Assembly (NCBI RefSeq): GCF_009877425.1
Contig: NZ_WXEY01000018.1
Span: forward strand, 1 to 64,000
Length of the DNA: 64,000 nt
DNA from: Heliomicrobium undosum
Lineage (GTDB): Bacteria > Bacillota > Desulfitobacteriia > Heliobacteriales > Heliobacteriaceae
Reading direction: 5' to 3'
Under the pieces are notes generated by a model. The model did no database searches. It had not been told where the DNA came from and saw only the letters and a list, made by a program, of their open reading frames with translations. Each line of letters opens with the position of its first letter. Positions within the stretch are counted from its first letter, which is position 1. Positions 32,259 through 43,024 of this stretch are shown piece by piece. The position numbers and the translations under genes were made by a program.

Positions 32259-33266
32259 TTACAGGGCTTCACTGACGATGACGGACCAGTCTTTTCCTTT
32301 GTAGGCGTTGTACCCTCGTGTCCGGGCGTATCCGAAGATCTGCAGCTTGCCGTTGCCGTCCTGCTCGATGGTGAAGCCGTAGGTCTCGCCGGCCATGGCC
32401 TTTTGCGCCGCCTGCAGGTGGCTGAGGTTTTTCTGCAGGATCCCGGCGCGGTTGCGGGCGCCGATGACCACACCGGCCTTGTTGATGACGAAGATGTCGC
32501 CGGTGCTGCCGGTGCGCGCCGAATCGATGATATCATAAATAAAGTTCCAGTTGAATCGGGTGGAAAAGACGCCCAGCACGTTGCCGTCTTCATCGCGAAC
32601 GGGGCAGGAATAGGCGATCGTGTGGCCTTTGACAGCCTCAGAGTAGTACATGTCGGATACGTATACGTCGTTGCGGCGCATCGTTTCGGCAAACCACCCC
32701 CGGCTCGACATGTCCAGGCCAATGACCGACTTGTCCACGCCGGAGGCGACGATCCGTCCGGCCCGGTTGACCAGATACAGGTCATAATAGACCTCATAGA
32801 TGTCGACGATTTTTTTCATCAACGCCGTCGCGCTGTCTACATTGGCCGGCGTCTCTTCGCGGAGACAGGCTTTAATCTTGTCGAAGGTGGCCCAGGCCTG
32901 CACGTCGCAGTTGCGTTCGAAGAGGTTGCGATCGATCTTATCGATCGTATCGTAGGCCACATCGGCGGTGCGGACGGCGATGACGTCGTTCGCCTTGCTC
33001 TGGATGTTGCCGATCAGGTCGGTGCTCTCTTTCGTGGCAGCAAAGCTGCGGTCAGCCAACTTCTTGATCTCGGCTGCGACGACGCTGAACCCGCGGCCCG
33101 CTTCGCCTGCGCGTGCGGCCTCGATGGCGGAATTTAAGGCCAAAAGGTTCGTCTGCTTGGTGATGTGGTCGATGGTCTTCACTACTTTTCCCATCTCGTT
33201 GTTCGCTTCTTTGAGTTGATGAAGCAGTTGGGACACATCCATGGTATGCGCGGTTTCATTCGCCAT
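32259..33266 (-). CDS. Soluble chemoreceptor-like protein, signalling tip followed by Cache domain
   Basis: Protein of 335 residues without a membrane helix. Residues about 15-70 form the methyl-accepting receptor tip ([20 protein letters not shown] and [18 protein letters not shown]). The rest, about 110-335, is a Cache/PDC sensor ([48 protein letters not shown]). Normal receptors have the sensor first and outside the cell; here the order is reversed and the sensor is cytosolic. Long methylation helices are missing. ATG 33266 follows GGGAG. It could dock to chemoreceptor arrays, but no che gene is near. Confidence 0.85.
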   Translation of the reverse strand: MANETAHTMDVSQLLHQLKEANNEMGKVVKTIDHITKQTNLLALNSAIEAARAGEAGRGFSVVAAEIKKLADRSFAATKESTDLIGNIQSKANDVIAVRTADVAYDTIDKIDRNLFERNCDVQAWATFDKIKACLREETPANVDSATALMKKIVDIYEVYYDLYLVNRAGRIVASGVDKSVIGLDMSSRGWFAETMRRNDVYVSDMYYSEAVKGHTIAYSCPVRDEDGNVLGVFSTRFNWNFIYDIIDSARTGSTGDIFVINKAGVVIGARNRAGILQKNLSHLQAAQKAMAGETYGFTIEQDGNGKLQIFGYARTRGYNAYKGKDWSVIVSEAL

Positions 33267-33411
33267 CGCGGCTCTCCCTCTCTTCCCCTTTAAGGACTTA
33301 CACAAATGGTGTACCTCGATTATGCCATATCCGTTGGAATCGGAATAGGTCGATAAGAGGGCTTTTTTAAAAATGGCATGCTTGTCGAATAAATAACATA
33401 TGGGTTGATTC

Positions 33412-33441
33412 TTGACACTGTCCAGCCATCAAGCGGATAAT
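33412..33441 (+). promoter_or_regulatory. Sigma-A promoter of speD
   Basis: TTGACA (33412-33417), 18-bp spacer, GATAAT (33436-33441); it lies 64 bp before the speD start. Confidence 0.7.
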
Positions 33442-33505
33442 CAACTTATTGAGAAAATGAGAGAAAACACGGGCTGAAAAAATAGGAATGCGTGGGGAGA
33501 AGAGT

Positions 33506-34386
33506 ATGGAGATTAAATCGATTAAAAAGCTGAAGCTCTACGGGTTTAACAACTTGACCAAGACACTGAGCTTCAACATGTATGATATCTGTTACGCCAA
33601 AACGCCGGAACACCGCAAGGCCTATATCGAGTATATCGACGAGGAGTACAACTCGGAGCGCCTGACCAATATTTTGATCGAAGTGGCAACATCATCGGCG
33701 CGAACATTCTCAATATCGCCAAGCAGGATTACGATCCCCAGGGCGCCAGTGTAACCATGCTGATCTCTGAGGGCAAGGTCGAGCAGGACGCGGAAAATGG
33801 GCAGGGCAACGGGAACACAAATGAGACCGTGAACGAGTTCGAAAATGGAGACGGGAGCGAAGATGCGGAAGGCGAGGACTGCGCCACCCTCATCCCCAAT
33901 GCCGTAGCGGCCCACCTGGACAAGAGCCACATCACCGTGCACACCTACCCGGAAAGCCATCCGGACAAGGGGATCAGCACCTTCCGGGCCGACATCGACG
34001 TATCCACCTGTGGCATGATCTCGCCGTTGAAGGCGTTGAACTACCTGATCAACAGCTTCAGTTCCGATATCGTCATCGCCGACTACCGGGTGCGCGGTTT
34101 CACCCGCGATGTGAGCGGGAAAAAATATTTCATCGACCACAAGATCAACTCGATTCAGAATTACATCGCCAAGGAAACGCGGGAACTCTACCAGATGATC
34201 GATGTGAACGTCTATCAGGACAACATCTTTCACACCAAGATGTTGCTGAAGGAATTCGACCTGGACAATTATTTATTCGGAACAGCCAAAAAAGAATTAC
34301 TGCCTGGCGAAAAGAAAAAGATCAAGCAACGCGTGAAGAAAGAGATGTATGAGATTTTCTCGGGGCGGAACATTCCCAAGGTGTAA
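33506..34386 (+). pseudogene. speD: S-adenosylmethionine decarboxylase, E. coli type, with one frameshift
   Basis: The gene would make decarboxylated AdoMet for spermidine synthesis. The first part ([20 protein letters not shown] to RLTNILIEV) is in one frame; the rest ([20 protein letters not shown] to the stop) is in the -1 frame. The switch is at 33683-33686 (GTGG), as if one G were missing. All later key features are intact, including the cleavage and pyruvoyl serine in [16 protein letters not shown]. An Asn/Glu/Gly-rich insert (33775-33880) separates the halves. ATG 33506 follows GGGGAG. It may be a real pseudogene, a base-calling error or, less likely, recoding; the intact downstream frame favours error or a very recent change. 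No speE is adjacent. Confidence 0.9.
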
Positions 34387-34395
34387 AGGGAGGCG

Positions 34396-35091
34396 ATGAT
34401 GATCATCGACTGGGAGTCCCTGAAGGCGATCGATGTGCTGGCCTCCTTGCCGGAGGAGGTCTTACAGCAGTTGGCCGGGCGGGTGGGGGAACGGGTGTTG
34501 AAAAAACGCCAGCCCCTCTTGCAGGAGGGGGAGCCGGCTGACGCCGTCTATTTCCTCCATGAGGGCAAGGTGCGGTTGGCCAAGATGAACCCCGACGGCC
34601 AGGAGAAGGTGGTGTCGATCGTCGACCCCGGCGACATCTTCGGTGAGATCGTCGCTTTCGATCCGGGGCCGAGCCCTTACACGGCGGAGACGATGGAACC
34701 GGCCCGGGTGAGCCGGCTGCCCCTGGAGGAGTTCCGGCAGTTGGTGGCCGACCACCCGCCGCTGGCCGCGGCCTGCCTGCAGGTGGAGGCGCGGCGGCTC
34801 CGCCAGGCTTATCGCCATATGAAGAATCTCGCCCTCCTCGACACCTATGGCCGGGTGGCGGCGCGCCTCTTCAAGCTGGCCCATGATTATGGCGTCCCCG
34901 ACAGCCGGGGAACCCGTATCGATTTTAATCTGACTCGGCAGGAACTGGCCCAGATCGTGGGCACCTCGCGGGAAACGGTCTCCCGCATCCTGGCTGAATA
35001 CGAGCGCCTGAAGATCCTGGAAGTGGAGCGCCAGCAGATCGTCATCTGCGACCTGGAGGAGTTGAAGCTGCGGGCCACCGGTGGACGCTGA
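34396..35091 (+). CDS. Crp/Fnr-family transcriptional regulator
   Basis: Protein of 231 residues: cyclic-nucleotide-binding-like beta barrel (PLLQEGEPADAVYFLHEGKV, GDIFGEIVAFDPGP), dimer helix, and helix-turn-helix LTRQELAQIVGTSRETVSRIL. The FNR-type Cys cluster is absent, so it does not sense oxygen through an Fe-S centre. Some family pattern for cyclic AMP binding (FGE) is present, but the Arg-Ser/Thr pair is not evident. GGGAGG lies only two bases before ATG 34396; the second ATG at 34399 has better spacing. It starts 9 bp after speD and may share its transcript. Confidence 0.9.
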   Translation: MMIIDWESLKAIDVLASLPEEVLQQLAGRVGERVLKKRQPLLQEGEPADAVYFLHEGKVRLAKMNPDGQEKVVSIVDPGDIFGEIVAFDPGPSPYTAETMEPARVSRLPLEEFRQLVADHPPLAAACLQVEARRLRQAYRHMKNLALLDTYGRVAARLFKLAHDYGVPDSRGTRIDFNLTRQELAQIVGTSRETVSRILAEYERLKILEVERQQIVICDLEELKLRATGGR

Positions 35092-35223
35092 ATAAAAAGG
35101 GACAAGCATGCCCCTGTACGATCCTAAGATCACAAATTCCCGGGAAAAATGGTTGCAGGCGGGAGGAAACCGCCGTCTGTCACCGAATTGTTAAGGCAAT
35201 TTTATAGGAAAGAGGGCGTTCGG

Positions 35224-35667
35224 ATGAAAAAGGACGTGCTGGTATCGGTCCTGGGAACCCAAAGGAACGACGTTGGGGAAACAGACACCATCCATCTCGT
35301 CACCGAAGGCAAGATGTTCATCAAGCCCAACTCCTATTATATCGTCTATAACGAATCTGAAATTTCCGGGATGGAAGGGACTACGACCTCCCTGAAGATC
35401 GAAACGAACCGGGTGACCCTGAACCGCATGGGTCGCTCGGAACTGAAACAGACCTTCGAGGAAGGCGTCCTCAACGAGTCGGTCTATGTCACCCCTTATG
35501 GCAGCATGCACATGGGCGTCATCCCCTCCAAGGTGCAGGTGGACCTCGGTGATAAAGGCGGCTCCATCAATTTGGAATATGAACTGCAGTTTGATCAGCG
35601 CAAGCTGAGCGACAACTCCCTCTTGATTACTGTGAAGGAGGAAAATAGATTCAGTGAACTTCGTTGA
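35224..35667 (+). CDS. ywiB: DUF1934 beta-barrel protein (YwiB-like)
   Basis: Cytosolic protein of 147 residues, lipocalin-like DUF1934 family: KKDVLVSVLGTQ at the start and GSINLEYELQFDQRKLSDN at the end. In B. subtilis ywiB lies directly before argS, as here, and its role is unknown. ATG 35224 follows GAGGG; the earlier frame from 35149 lacks support. It overlaps argS by 14 bp, so the two are translationally coupled. Confidence 0.9.
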   Translation: MKKDVLVSVLGTQRNDVGETDTIHLVTEGKMFIKPNSYYIVYNESEISGMEGTTTSLKIETNRVTLNRMGRSELKQTFEEGVLNESVYVTPYGSMHMGVIPSKVQVDLGDKGGSINLEYELQFDQRKLSDNSLLITVKEENRFSELR

Positions 35668-37345
35668 AGATATTCGCCGCCGCATCACGGCCGCCGTCGC
35701 CCAAGCGCTGGAAGAGGCGCGCAAGGCCGGAGAAGTGGCCTTTACACAAGTGCCGGCCTTTGTTCTGGAAGTGCCCCGTGAAAAACAGCATGGCGATTTT
35801 GCCACCAATGTGGCCATGTTGATGGCCCGGGAGGCCCGCATGAACCCCCGCCAACTGGCGGAGAAGATCGTCGCCCGCATCGACCGAGGCGATTGGCTGA
35901 AGGACATTCAAGTGGCCGGTCCGGGCTTCATTAATTTCACCTTGAACCACGCATGGCTCTACCCCGTCCTCCCGGCGGTCCAGCAGGCTGACGACGCTTA
36001 TGGCGCTTCGGACGCCGGCGCCGGACGGCGGGTGCAGGTGGAGTTCGTCAGCGCCAACCCGACAGGCCTCTTGCACATGGGCAACGCCCGCGGCGCCGCC
36101 CTCGGCGACACCCTGGCCAACCTGCTCCGCCTGGCTGGCTTTGATGTGCAAAAGGAGTTTTACATCAACGACGCCGGCAACCAGATCGAAAACTTTGCTA
36201 AATCGCTAGAGGCGCGTTATCTGCAACTCCTGGGGCGCGACGTGCCCTTTCCCGAGGAAGGCTACCATGGCGAGGATATCGTTGAGACGATGCGCGGCCT
36301 CATCGCCAAAGATGGCGACAAATACCTGAACATGGAGTCCTCCCTGCGCCGGGAGATGCTCGTCAAGTACGCCCTGCGGGAGAAACTGGACGCCATCCGC
36401 CAGACCCTGGAGCGCTTCGGCGTCGTCTATGATGTCTGGTTCTCCGAGCAGTCCCTCCATGACTCCGGCGCCATCCAACAGACACTCGAAACGCTGCGCG
36501 CCAACGGCTACATCTATGAAAACGAAGGCGCCCTCTGGTTCAAGGCGACGGCCCTCGGCGAGGAGAAGGACGAGGTGCTCGTCCGTTCCAACGGCATCCC
36601 CACCTACTTCGCCGCCGACATCGCCTACCACAAGAACAAGTTCGACCGCGGCTTCGACTGGGTGATCAACATCTGGGGCGCCGACCACCACGGCCACGTC
36701 TCGCGGATGAAAAACGCCGTCAAGGCTGTCGGATACGACCCGAAGAAACTCGATGTCATCCTGATGCAACTGGTGCGCCTCTACAAGGGCGGCGAGATCG
36801 TCCGCATGTCCAAGCGGACCGGTCAGTACATCACCCTCGACGAACTGGTTGAGGAAGTCGGCAAGGACGCCGCCCGCTTCTTCTTCGTCATGCGCGGCGC
36901 CGACTCCCACCTTGACTTCGACCTGGACCTGGCCAAGAGCCAGTCCTCGGAAAACCCCGTCTTCTATGTCCAATACGCCCACGCTCGCATCTGCTCCATC
37001 CTGCGCACCGCCCAGGAAGCCGGCTACAGCGTGCCTCAGGGTCAACAGAACGATTCCGGCCTCGACCTGGCCGTCCTCGATCACCCCGCCGAGATCGCCC
37101 TGATCCGCAAGATCGCCGACCTGCCTGACGAGGTTGCCCGGGCGGCCACCCAGATGGAGCCCCACCGCATGGCCCGCTACGCCCAGGACCTGGCCGCCCT
37201 CTTCCACAGCTTCTACACCCACTGCCGCGTCCTCACCGACGAGAAGCCCCTCCGCGACGCCCGCCTCCTCCTCGTCGACGACTCGCGCGTCGTCCTCCGC
37301 AACGTTCTCCACTGCATGGGTTTGACAGCACCGGAGCGTATGTAG
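35654..37345 (+). CDS. argS: Arginyl-tRNA synthetase
   Basis: Class I synthetase of 563 residues that charges tRNA-Arg. Add1 domain at the N terminus, HIGH-like motif in SANPTGLLHMGNARG, and KMSKS-like RMSKRTGQ. The DALR anticodon-binding domain ends with LTAPERM. GTG 35654 follows AAGGAGG with a slightly long gap, inside the end of ywiB. No T-box leader is seen upstream. A promoter for rpoE overlaps the last codons. Confidence 0.97.
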   Translation: MNFVEDIRRRITAAVAQALEEARKAGEVAFTQVPAFVLEVPREKQHGDFATNVAMLMAREARMNPRQLAEKIVARIDRGDWLKDIQVAGPGFINFTLNHAWLYPVLPAVQQADDAYGASDAGAGRRVQVEFVSANPTGLLHMGNARGAALGDTLANLLRLAGFDVQKEFYINDAGNQIENFAKSLEARYLQLLGRDVPFPEEGYHGEDIVETMRGLIAKDGDKYLNMESSLRREMLVKYALREKLDAIRQTLERFGVVYDVWFSEQSLHDSGAIQQTLETLRANGYIYENEGALWFKATALGEEKDEVLVRSNGIPTYFAADIAYHKNKFDRGFDWVINIWGADHHGHVSRMKNAVKAVGYDPKKLDVILMQLVRLYKGGEIVRMSKRTGQYITLDELVEEVGKDAARFFFVMRGADSHLDFDLDLAKSQSSENPVFYVQYAHARICSILRTAQEAGYSVPQGQQNDSGLDLAVLDHPAEIALIRKIADLPDEVARAATQMEPHRMARYAQDLAALFHSFYTHCRVLTDEKPLRDARLLLVDDSRVVLRNVLHCMGLTAPERM

Positions 37346-37351
37346 TATAGT
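37322..37351 (+). promoter_or_regulatory. rpoE promoter overlapping the argS end
   Basis: TTGACA (37322-37327), 18-bp spacer, TATAGT (37346-37351). The -35 lies in the last codons of argS. Confidence 0.82.
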
Positions 37352-37405
37352 CAAGTGTAAAATACTAGAAGGACCGCGTCGACGATATCGAGGGAGTGCT
37401 GCAGA

Positions 37406-37804
37406 GTGTCCGAACCCATCACCACCGTCAACACCGGCCGCCGGGTCACCGAAATGGATGTGCTCTTTCAACTGCTGAAGGAGAAAGGGGAAAACACCCA
37501 CTTCCGCGGCCTGATCGTGCAGGCCTTGGCCCGCATCGGCTACGAAGACCCCGAGGATTCCAAATCGATTGCCGCCATCTACACCCAGATGAACCTGGAT
37601 ATGCGCTTCGTCCACTTCGGCAACGGCCTCTGGGGCCTGCGCAACTGGGCGCCGGCCAAAACGGGACGGCGCATCCCGACCATCTCCTTGCTCAACAAGA
37701 CCGTCGAATATGAAGACGGCGAGAGCGGCGACGATGAGGATTATGATGATCGCGACCATGACTACGGTCGGGTCCGAGATGATGACTGGGAGCGAGCTGA
37801 ATAA
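37406..37804 (+). CDS. rpoE: RNA polymerase delta subunit
   Basis: Protein of 132 residues: N-terminal HARE-type winged helix (TEMDVLFQLLKEKGENTHFRG) and an acidic, disordered tail (GESGDDEDYDDRDHDY). The delta subunit speeds RNA polymerase recycling in Firmicutes. As in B. subtilis, it precedes pyrG. GTG 37406 follows GAGGGAG. Its stop codon sits in the loop region of its own terminator. Confidence 0.92.
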   Translation: MSEPITTVNTGRRVTEMDVLFQLLKEKGENTHFRGLIVQALARIGYEDPEDSKSIAAIYTQMNLDMRFVHFGNGLWGLRNWAPAKTGRRIPTISLLNKTVEYEDGESGDDEDYDDRDHDYGRVRDDDWERAE

Positions 37805-37815
37805 GCTCGCTTTTT
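37792..37815 (+). terminator. rpoE terminator overlapping the stop codon
   Basis: GCGAGCT-gaata-AGCTCGC followed by TTTTT; the TAA stop at 37802-37804 is at the loop edge. Confidence 0.9.
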
Positions 37816-37816
37816 G

Positions 37817-37845
37817 TTGATCCTTTGACACTCTTTGGGTAGAAT
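37817..37845 (+). promoter_or_regulatory. Candidate pyrG promoter
   Basis: TTGATC (37817-37822), 17-bp spacer, TAGAAT (37840-37845). TTGACA at 37825 has no matching -10. The 45-nt leader has no attenuator hairpin like that of B. subtilis pyrG. Confidence 0.55.
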
Positions 37846-37875
37846 AGATGGAGTGTAAAACCCGAACCGGAGTGA

Positions 37876-39519
<1,644 letters not shown>

Positions 39520-39624
39520 TCGGATACAGACGGAAAAAATCGGAGGCCTTTTCGCAGTCCTTTTTGAGGGTTCGGAAAGGTCTCCTCAGTTATGAGCGGG
39601 AAAACAGAAAGGGGAATACCCAAC

Positions 39625-40695
39625 TTGAACGTTCGCGAACTGGATATCCAGGATAAGGAGCGTTTCAACCGATTTATGGCGGAGCACCCGAAAGGTCATG
39701 TGCTCCAGTCCTGGGAGTGGGGCGATGTGAAGTCCCGCACCGGCTGGCATCCGCACCGGCTGATGGTGGAGGAAGCGGGGACGCCGGTGGCGGCCGTCTC
39801 CATCCTCAAGCGGCGCATCCCGGCGCTGGGCAAGCATATCTTTTACGCGCCCCGAGGTCCGGTTATCGATCCGGCGCGCCCCGACGCAGCCGATCGGTTG
39901 CTGGAAGGGATCGAGGCGCTGGCCCGGCGGGAGAACGCCGTTTTTTTGAAGATCGATCCCGATGTCATCGACCCGGCGCCGGCATGGACCGATTACCTCC
40001 GTTCGCGTGGCTTTCGCCTCGTCGACAAGGGCGAGGGTTTTGAGGGTGTCCAACCGCGCTTCGTCTTCCGCCTCGACATATCGGACGACCTGGACCAGGT
40101 CTTCGCGCGTTTTCATCAAAAAACGCGCTACAACATACGTCTGGCTGAGAAGAAGGGCGTCGTCATCGACGAGGACTGCGGCAAGGAGGAACTCCCCGTT
40201 TTTTACAAGGTCCTGAAGGAAACCTGCGAGCGGGACAACTTCCTCGTGCGCGCCTACTCCTACTTTGAGGACATGTGGGACAACCTGGTCCCTGCGGGGA
40301 TGGCCAAGCTCTTCATCGCCCGCTATCAGGGGGAGGTCATCGCCGGAACGCTGGCCTTCATCCTCGGCGACAAGGCCTGGTACATTTACGGCGCCTCGTC
40401 GAACCGCCACCGCAACGTCATGCCCAACTACCTGATCCAGTGGAAAATGATCTGCTGGGCCAAGGCCAACGGCTGCACCCTCTACGATTTTCGCGGCGTC
40501 CCCGGTCATGTCGGCGAAGACCATCCCCTTTACGGCCTGGTCCGCTTCAAGCGCGGTTTCAACGGCGACTATGTGGGCTTTATCGGTGAATATGATCGGG
40601 TATACCAGCCCTTTTTCTATCACTTCTGGAACGTGGCCGAGCCCATGTACCAAAACCTCGTCCGCAAGCTTCTCTCCCGCCGGAAGGGATCGTAA
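39625..40695 (+). CDS. FemAB-family peptidoglycan bridge-forming aminoacyltransferase
   Basis: Protein of about 356 residues with two GNAT-like halves. HPKGHVLQSWEWGDVK opens the first, TRYNIRLAEKKGV lies at the join, and YGASSNRHRNVMPNYLIQW plus YDFRGVPG mark the second; these are FemX/MurM-type signatures. It would add an amino acid from aminoacyl-tRNA to the lipid II stem peptide. TTG 39625 lies 9 bases after AAAGGGGA and gives the typical start MNVREL; ATG 39592 is an alternative with a poorer site. Alanine racemase follows after 21 bp, which fits a cell-wall unit. Confidence 0.9.
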   Translation: MNVRELDIQDKERFNRFMAEHPKGHVLQSWEWGDVKSRTGWHPHRLMVEEAGTPVAAVSILKRRIPALGKHIFYAPRGPVIDPARPDAADRLLEGIEALARRENAVFLKIDPDVIDPAPAWTDYLRSRGFRLVDKGEGFEGVQPRFVFRLDISDDLDQVFARFHQKTRYNIRLAEKKGVVIDEDCGKEELPVFYKVLKETCERDNFLVRAYSYFEDMWDNLVPAGMAKLFIARYQGEVIAGTLAFILGDKAWYIYGASSNRHRNVMPNYLIQWKMICWAKANGCTLYDFRGVPGHVGEDHPLYGLVRFKRGFNGDYVGFIGEYDRVYQPFFYHFWNVAEPMYQNLVRKLLSRRKGS

Positions 40696-40716
40696 AGCCA
40701 AGGAGGCCGAAGACCG

Positions 40717-41970
40717 ATGAACGTAATTCGCCCGCAGGGCGCTGGCGCCGAAGAAATGCGACGGGATGAAGCTGCCCGGGGGTTGGGTTGCTGGGTCGAG
40801 GTCGATATGGACGCCCTGGCCCACAACGCGCGTTCGATCCGGCAGTATCTCGGCGATGAAAAGATCTTTTACGGCGTCGTCAAGGCCAATGCCTACGGCT
40901 GCGGCATCGTCGAGTGCGCCCGCTGCCTCGTTGAGAACGGCGTCGACCGGCTGGCCGTCACCCATGTGAGCGAAGGCGTCCAACTGCGCCGGAGCGGCAT
41001 CGATGCGCCCATCCTGGTGATGGCCCCCTTTACGGCGGAAGAAGCGGGCGATCTGGTCCGTTTCGGTCTGACGGCCAGTGTGAGCGCCGTCGATAGGGCC
41101 TTGCTGATCGCCCAGGAAGCCCGGCGTCAGGGCCGGCGGGGGCTGCCTGTCCACATCAAGGTGGAGACTGGTCTGGGGCGGACGGGGGTTGTTGCCTCCG
41201 ATGCGCCGCTGCTGGTGGCGGCCATTGTAGGCCAAGACGAGTTGTACCTGGAAGGGGCATTCACCCACCTGGCCACGGCGGCGACCGGCGATGTCCGCCA
41301 TGTCCACCGCCAGGTCGCCCGCTTCCGGGAGACAGTGGCCGCCATGGAGGCCTACGCGGGCTTCTCGATCCCGGTCAAGCATGTGGCCAACTCGGCGGCG
41401 GCCATGGCCTTCCCTCAGTACCACTTTGACGGGGTGCGCATCGGCACCCTGCTCTACGGACAGCCGGCGGGACCAGTGGCCGCCGGTCTGGCCTTGCGCG
41501 ATGTCTGGAGGTTGAAAGCGCGGGTGGCCCATGTGTCCACCCTGCCGCCGGGGCACGGCGTCGGTTACGGTCGCGCCTTCGTTACCAAGCGCGAGACCCA
41601 GGTGGCCGTCTTGCCTGTCGGCTATGTGGATGGCTACCAACTCGAACCGGTCAGCATGCCGGTGAGCCTCTGGGACCTGGCCAAGGTGCTGGTGAAGACA
41701 TCGGCCGCTTACTTCGGCCTCGGTCCGACGGCCCGGTCGGCCCGCATCGGCGAACGGCGCGCGCCGGTGCTTGGCAAAGTGGCCATGCAGATGACGATGA
41801 TCGATGTGACCGGCATCCCCGATGTGCAGCCTGGGACGGTCGTCCAGCTTCCGGCGCGGCGGACGGTGGTGGCTTTGAATGTGCCCCGCGTCCATGTGAG
41901 CGCCGAGTCGACAATGCTGCAAAGACTCGGCAGCGAGCGCAGGGAGGAACGGGCCGCCGGATTGGAATAA
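40717..41970 (+). CDS. alr: Alanine racemase
   Basis: PLP enzyme of 417 residues making D-alanine for peptidoglycan. K56 in VVKANAYG binds PLP; the second base Tyr is in GHGVGYGRAF. Also HIKVETGLGRTG and NSAAAMAFP. An N-terminal extension of about 25 residues and a C-terminal one exceed the usual length (about 380). ATG follows AAGGAGG. Placed between a FemAB-like ligase and SppA. Confidence 0.96.
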   Translation: MNVIRPQGAGAEEMRRDEAARGLGCWVEVDMDALAHNARSIRQYLGDEKIFYGVVKANAYGCGIVECARCLVENGVDRLAVTHVSEGVQLRRSGIDAPILVMAPFTAEEAGDLVRFGLTASVSAVDRALLIAQEARRQGRRGLPVHIKVETGLGRTGVVASDAPLLVAAIVGQDELYLEGAFTHLATAATGDVRHVHRQVARFRETVAAMEAYAGFSIPVKHVANSAAAMAFPQYHFDGVRIGTLLYGQPAGPVAAGLALRDVWRLKARVAHVSTLPPGHGVGYGRAFVTKRETQVAVLPVGYVDGYQLEPVSMPVSLWDLAKVLVKTSAAYFGLGPTARSARIGERRAPVLGKVAMQMTMIDVTGIPDVQPGTVVQLPARRTVVALNVPRVHVSAESTMLQRLGSERREERAAGLE

Positions 41971-42039
41971 AACTGGCCGTCTTGCCTTAGGGCGAACGGT
42001 TAGACTAAGGACGAGTCTAGCCAGAGGAGGCGGGTTGTT

Positions 42040-42987
42040 TTGGCAAAAAGGAAACAGTGGGTGGTAGGCGCGGTCCTGGCGGTGGTGGCTCTTTCAGTGT
42101 TGCTCATTCTCTTCCGGCCGGGCGCGCACCGCGCCGACGGCCCTTCGGCGGGCAACACCGTCGCCGTGGTGCGGCTCGAAGGGTTGATCGCCGACGCCGG
42201 GGCCAGCGGTGGATTGCTTGGCGGCGAATCCGGTTCGGGCCAAGTGATCGAGACGCTGCGCCGGCTTCAGGAGGACAAGCAGATCAAAGCGGTGGTGCTG
42301 CGGATCAACTCGCCTGGGGGAACGTCAGCGGCTTCTCAGGAGATCGGCCGCGAAGTGGACCGCCTTCGCGAGAGCGGCAAGGTAGTGGTCGCCTCCATGG
42401 GCGATGTGGCGGCCTCTGGCGGGTACTGGGTGGCGGCGCGGGCCGACAAGATCGTCGCCAACCCGGCCACCACGACGGGCTCTATCGGGGTGATCCTCGA
42501 TCTGGCCAACCTGACGGAACTCTACCAGAAGATCGGCTACCGGCCCAATGTGATCAAGAGCGGACCCTACAAGGACATCGCCTCTTCGGCGCGGGACATG
42601 ACGCCGGAAGAGCGGGAGATCCTGCAAGGCATGGTCAATGACATCTACCAGCAGTTTATCGACGTTGTGGCCGAAGGCCGCCATATGCCCCATGAGCGTG
42701 TGCGCGCCCTTGCCGACGGGCGGGTTTTTACGGGGCGGCAGGCCAAGGAACTGGGGCTGGTGGATGAACTGGGCAACTTCTACGACGCCGTGGCCCTGGC
42801 GGGGACGATGGCAGGGATATCAGGCGAGCCTGATATCCGCGAGTACGGCAGGGGTTCAGCCCTGGACCGCTTATTATCCGGCATGAGCAGCCGCTGGAGC
42901 GGTTCGAGCCTTTCCGGGCAAACCCTTTCTCCTGAAGAGTGGTCGCGGCTCCTTGACCTGTTGAAACAAAAAAATCCCCTGCCGTGA
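42040..42987 (+). CDS. sppA: Signal peptide peptidase SppA
   Basis: Membrane-anchored serine protease of 315 residues with a single N-terminal helix (WVVGAVLAVVALSVLLILF). It degrades leftover signal peptides. The Ser-Lys dyad is visible: Ser in DVAASGGYWVAA and Lys in SGPYKDIAS. Short SppA type as in Gram-positives, forming rings of single-domain subunits. TTG 42040 follows GGAGG. The Ser/Leu-rich C terminus is poorly conserved. Confidence 0.95.
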   Translation: MAKRKQWVVGAVLAVVALSVLLILFRPGAHRADGPSAGNTVAVVRLEGLIADAGASGGLLGGESGSGQVIETLRRLQEDKQIKAVVLRINSPGGTSAASQEIGREVDRLRESGKVVVASMGDVAASGGYWVAARADKIVANPATTTGSIGVILDLANLTELYQKIGYRPNVIKSGPYKDIASSARDMTPEEREILQGMVNDIYQQFIDVVAEGRHMPHERVRALADGRVFTGRQAKELGLVDELGNFYDAVALAGTMAGISGEPDIREYGRGSALDRLLSGMSSRWSGSSLSGQTLSPEEWSRLLDLLKQKNPLP

Positions 42988-43024
42988 TCGCCGGTGTGAG
43001 GAAGGATGAAGCGGAGGGTCGGTT

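Noticed and set aside
35092-35223. T-box leader for argS
   Set aside because: No T-box consensus or specifier stem could be found, and ywiB lies between.
37825-37830. TTGACA as -35 of pyrG
   Set aside because: No acceptable -10 at 16-18 bp; the TTGATC/TAGAAT pair fits better.
36206-37831. 541-codon minus frame across argS and rpoE
   Set aside because: Antisense shadow of two well-identified genes, with no ribosome site.
39540-39590. Terminator after pyrG
   Set aside because: GGAG-CCTTT / AAAGG-CTCC is interrupted, with a large loop and no T run.
39586-41922. 778-codon minus frame
   Set aside because: Antisense to the FemAB-like and alanine racemase genes; low-complexity composition.
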